This document shows, piece by piece, positions 63,917 through 64,000 of a stretch of DNA of 64,000 nucleotides. Under the pieces are notes generated by a model. That model ran no database searches. It was not told where the DNA came from and saw only the letters and a list, made by a program, of their open reading frames with translations. How positions within the stretch are numbered: the first letter of the stretch is position 1; each line of letters begins with the position of its first letter. A program made the position numbers and the translations under genes. The stretch is taken from NCBI RefSeq assembly GCF_900107275.1, contig NZ_FNPI01000001.1, forward strand, positions 930,001 through 994,000, in the 5' to 3' direction. Source of the DNA: Evansella caseinilytica (GTDB lineage: Bacteria > Bacillota > Bacilli > Bacillales > Salisediminibacteriaceae).

Positions 63917-64000
63917 TTTATGAACAGGGCTTTTTGAATCGAAAATCGCCTTGTTCAAGCTATATTCATTTGGTTATTTCCAATGAATAGTGTAAGTTTT

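Overview
The window looks like chromosome from an endospore-forming, aerobic or facultative Gram-positive bacterium of the Bacillaceae type with moderate GC content. The evidence is: purine-rich Shine-Dalgarno sequences close to AAGGAGG, frequent TTG and GTG starts, lipobox and LPXTG proteins, a YjcZ-type sporulation peptide, a CotH spore-coat kinase, CcpA-type cre sites, Gram-positive PTS/HPr regulation of glycerol kinase, and a preQ1-I riboswitch. I see no rRNA, tRNA, CRISPR, phage or intact transposase. The content is mostly carbohydrate acquisition, interrupted by intergenic MITE-like repeats.

Layout: (1) 1-4.1 kb is the end of a sugar locus: a truncated YesN-type response regulator, a cytoplasmic (alpha/alpha)6-barrel glycosidase-like protein and a Gfo/Idh/MocA oxidoreductase. 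(2) 4.5-12.6 kb is a dihydroxyacetone/glycerol module. A sigma-54 activator carrying an N-terminal HPr-like domain lies directly upstream of a near-perfect -24/-12 promoter, followed by dhaK, dhaL, dhaM, a stand-alone HPr, the antiterminator glpP, then a cre/terminator-controlled glpF-glpK. (3) 13.1-14.7 kb holds a preQ1-I riboswitch and queD-queE; queC lies separately at 34.3 kb. The riboswitch is sandwiched between two different repeat elements. (4) 14.9-19.5 kb has a flavodoxin, then a VTC-DUF4956-CotH locus in which the VTC (polyphosphate polymerase-like) gene is broken. (5) 19.7-29.7 kb is a fructan/sucrose region: ABC lipoprotein and two permeases, LacI regulator, GH32 fructosidase, second LacI regulator and sucrose-type PTS EIIBC, with several palindromic LacI operators. 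(6) 29.8-33.9 kb has a frameshifted subtilase, a GH18-Ig-SH3 wall protein and a 34-aa YjcZ peptide. (7) 34.3-38.4 kb has queC, a degenerate phosphofructokinase-like protein and transketolase. (8) 38.5-54.7 kb is a xylan system: GH8 exo-oligoxylanase, GH39 xylosidase, DUF624 protein, a 1432-aa cell-wall-anchored xylanase with two GH10 domains, YesN/YesM two-component system, and a xylo-oligosaccharide-type ABC binding protein and permeases. A CTATAGTTT motif recurs in four of its promoters. (9) 55-64 kb has an intact secreted subtilase, a DUF4064 protein, a four-gene overlapping operon (OmpR regulator, histidine kinase, LolA-like lipoprotein, M48 protease) and a DUF418 membrane protein.

How it works together: xylan and fructans are cut outside or at the cell wall, oligomers enter through ABC importers that lack their own ATPase (probably a shared MsmX-type subunit) or the PTS, are cleaved by cytoplasmic GH8/GH39/GH32 enzymes, and enter the pentose phosphate pathway and glycolysis, where transketolase is local. 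Glycerol and dihydroxyacetone are handled by a PTS-dependent module whose regulator itself carries an HPr-like domain. The most interesting points are that regulator with its promoter, the repeat families inserted in regulatory regions, the shared xylan promoter motif, the pseudoenzyme-like PFK and the double-GH10 LPXTG xylanase.
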